Shown here: positions 7,380 to 8,332 of the stretch, piece after piece
How positions within the stretch are numbered: the stretch's first letter is position 1
Layout: every line of letters begins with the position of its first letter
Source of the DNA: Chitinophagales bacterium
GTDB lineage: Bacteria; Bacteroidota; Bacteroidia; Chitinophagales; UBA2359
DNA length: 8,332 nt
Reading direction: 5' to 3'
Assembly (NCBI GenBank): GCA_020629335.1
Contig: JAHDDN010000233.1
Location: forward strand, 1 to 8,332
Translations under genes and position numbers: made by a program
Notes under the pieces: generated by a model
Database searches by the model: none
What the model saw: the letters and a program-made list of their open reading frames with translations, nothing else
What the model was told of the DNA's origin: nothing

Positions 7380-7566
7380 CTTATGTTTTGTTAGTGGTTC
7401 AGTTTATAAGTTTCTGACTTTAAGTTGTAGTATTTTTGCGATTATACAAGGCATTTTTGAGGCCCATAGCAGGGCTACGGAACGAAAAAATAACGAAGTA
7501 GAATCGTAAAAAGACAAAAATTGGGCTGTCAAGGACTTATAAATTGAGCCATTAGTAGAATAAAAG
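7380..7566 (+). repeat. Long imperfect inverted repeat, possible structured RNA or MITE-like element
   Basis: The outer arms 7380-7418 and 7528-7566 pair over 39 positions. I count 28 Watson-Crick pairs, 9 G-T/T-G positions and 2 mismatches (7383 and 7414). Next comes a wobble-rich stretch (tttaa 7419-7423 with ttggg 7521-7525). A 14-position inner stem follows (7430-7443 with 7502-7515, one G-T and one mismatch). A centre holds attttt/aaaaat (7453-7458 with 7486-7491) and gccc-atagca-gggc (7462-7475). The G-T positions are stable only in plus-strand RNA, hence the strand given. No reading frame with family features is present. It may be a noncoding RNA, a leader of the downstream gene or a dispersed mobile repeat. 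Confidence 0.7.
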
Positions 7567-7593
7567 ATAAATTAGCTTATGTATTAAAAATCC

Positions 7594-7601
7594 TAAATTT
7601 G
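7594..7601 (+). promoter_or_regulatory. Bacteroidota-type -7 promoter box (TAAATTTG)
   Basis: TAAATTTG followed by ccgc is an exact match to TAnnTTTG. No clear TTTG -33 box is found 17-23 bases upstream. If used, it would give the gene at 7821 an untranslated leader of about 210 nt containing the hairpins at 7635-7694. It overlaps a small imperfect stem (7595-7604 with 7613-7622). Confidence 0.4.
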
Positions 7602-7634
7602 CCGCAAAGAAACGGCCAATTTTGAGAAAAAACG

Positions 7635-7694
7635 AATTATATACACATTTTGTTAAGAAAAAAACAAAATGCATACGTATATAGTTAACAAAAT
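7635..7694 (+). promoter_or_regulatory. Overlapping alternative hairpins upstream of HolD-like gene
   Basis: cattttgtt (7646-7654) pairs with aacaaaatg (7663-7671). An outer helix aattatatac (7635-7644) with gtatatagtt (7677-7686) closes around it with one G-T pair. The same attttgttaa (7647-7656) can instead pair with ttaacaaaat (7685-7694) over 10 bp. The two folds exclude each other, which is the layout of an attenuator or switch. Paired protein-binding sites are equally possible, and AT-rich sequence makes chance symmetry common. Confidence 0.35.
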
Positions 7695-7820
7695 CGCACT
7701 AATAATAGGTTTAGTTTGATTTTTATTTAATTTAAGCGCTTCTTGTGAATATAAGCTATTTTAGCCAAAAATCCTAAGAAGTAGGCATCACATTTTTATA
7801 ACATTTCATATTTTAATAAC

Positions 7821-8291
7821 ATGGATAATTTAAAAAATAGTAAGCAACTCTTTGATGAGTTATTCGTCTTTCCTGAGTATAAAAATACTCCAGCAGAACA
7901 ACTCCAAAAGTTAAACTTGAGTGAAGCTGTTGCAGGTGATAAGGCGCTTGTGTTTGTTTATAAAGTGGGAGCTGAAGGGATTTCTGAGGCTTTAGAAAAA
8001 ATGGTATTCAAAATGGCAGAGGCGCTTAAACTGGATAAGGAGTCTGTGATGATATTGGGATTAAAGGAGGGAGCGATCTTGCCGTTTCATCAGTTAATCA
8101 ATTTAGTGAAATCTGAAAAATATGTGTTTTTTGGTTTAGTGCCTGCGGATTTGATGATGAGTGTGGAGGTGATCTTTAATCAGGTTTATGAAATTAATCA
8201 TAAGCGTTTGTTATTTGCACCTAATTTGGTGAGTGTGAGTACGGATAAGTCAGTGAAGATGAGTTTGTGGACGGGCTTGAAGGAACTTTAG
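7821..8291 (+). CDS. Uncharacterised 156-residue protein, possibly HolD (DNA polymerase III psi)-like
   Basis: I do not firmly recognise this protein. It has alternating strands and helices with no signal peptide or membrane segment, so it is likely cytoplasmic. Hydrophobic strands appear at KALVFVYKV (41-49), ESVMILGL (74-81) and YVFFGLVPADL (101-111). The C-terminus has LLFAPNL (130-136), a TDK, and then K146...LW (149-150) followed by a short helix. That ending resembles the C-terminus of E. coli HolD (a 'SPxLxxLxxNPxxKxxLW' type pattern), the psi subunit linking the clamp loader to SSB. This is recalled similarity only; the overall match is weak. The ATG start has no Shine-Dalgarno site. 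No terminator is seen in the 41 bases that follow, which contain the odd motif cacttcgttcgctgtg (8305-8320). Confidence 0.8.
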   Translation: MDNLKNSKQLFDELFVFPEYKNTPAEQLQKLNLSEAVAGDKALVFVYKVGAEGISEALEKMVFKMAEALKLDKESVMILGLKEGAILPFHQLINLVKSEKYVFFGLVPADLMMSVEVIFNQVYEINHKRLLFAPNLVSVSTDKSVKMSLWTGLKEL

Positions 8292-8332
8292 AGGAGAGAC
8301 TGCTCACTTCGTTCGCTGTGATTGGTCGATGG

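Larger units (their letters stand above)
7310..7820. other. 511-bp noncoding region between divergent genes
   Basis: No gene is supported here. The region holds about 70 bp of AT-rich aminotransferase upstream sequence, a long inverted repeat (7380-7566) and a promoter-like box (7594-7601). A cluster of overlapping hairpins (7635-7694) follows, then about 120 bp of AT-rich sequence with the palindrome aagcgctt (7734-7741) before the downstream ATG. The ilvE and HolD-like genes are transcribed away from each other, so promoters for both should lie here. Confidence 0.75.

Noticed and set aside
7231..7509. 92-codon plus-strand reading frame
   Set aside because: It overlaps the ilvE N-terminus antisense and then runs into the long inverted repeat; the product has no family features.
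8305..8320. cacttcgttcgctgtg motif at the window end as a terminator or repeat
   Set aside because: Only a 4-bp stem is visible and the window ends 12 bases later, so neither a terminator nor a repeat can be supported.

Overview
The window looks like a chromosomal segment of an AT-rich member of the Bacteroidota. The evidence is the gene set and order (miaB, a receiver-less sigma-54 activator, lptE, a TPR-like protein, secG), which I recall as a conserved neighbourhood in that phylum. Further support comes from a -7 promoter box of the TAnnTTTG type, a near absence of Shine-Dalgarno sequences, and noncoding repeats of the 'attagt...ggttaatt' type. A placement near Saprospiria is only an impression. 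No rRNA, tRNA, CRISPR array or transposase gene is visible.

Layout: positions 1-777 (+) hold the 3' part of a WD40 beta-propeller gene. It converges on a minus-strand operon, and a shared hairpin terminator lies at 776-803. Read from right to left, the operon is miaB (6088-4631), the sigma-54 activator (4581-3340), lptE (3298-2789), a TPR-like protein of unknown function (2278-1127) and secG (1125-829). Spacers are short (49, 41 and 1 nt) except for a 510-bp gap between lptE and the TPR-like gene, which is filled with noncoding repeats. A likely promoter precedes miaB. A very strong terminator (6162-6196) closes the next minus-strand gene, a branched-chain aminotransferase (7309-6218). A 511-bp noncoding region then separates it from a divergent plus-strand gene (7821-8291) whose C-terminus recalls DNA polymerase III psi (HolD).

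Functional picture: the operon combines tRNA modification (MiaB), a transcription activator with no sensory domain, and two envelope-biogenesis parts: LptE for LPS insertion in the outer membrane and SecG for the Sec translocon. The aminotransferase is ordinary amino-acid metabolism.

The least ordinary signal is noncoding. Positions 7380-7566 form a roughly 187-nt imperfect inverted repeat. Its outer 39-position stem has 28 Watson-Crick pairs, 9 G-T/T-G positions and 2 mismatches. Almost every transition between the arms would be tolerated as G-U in a plus-strand RNA but would be A-C in a minus-strand RNA. This suggests a structured RNA or RNA-shaped repeat, although strand-biased C-to-T mutation would leave the same trace. 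A second, unrelated palindromic element (2591-2690) and a degenerate 23-bp repeat (2283-2417) sit inside the operon gap.
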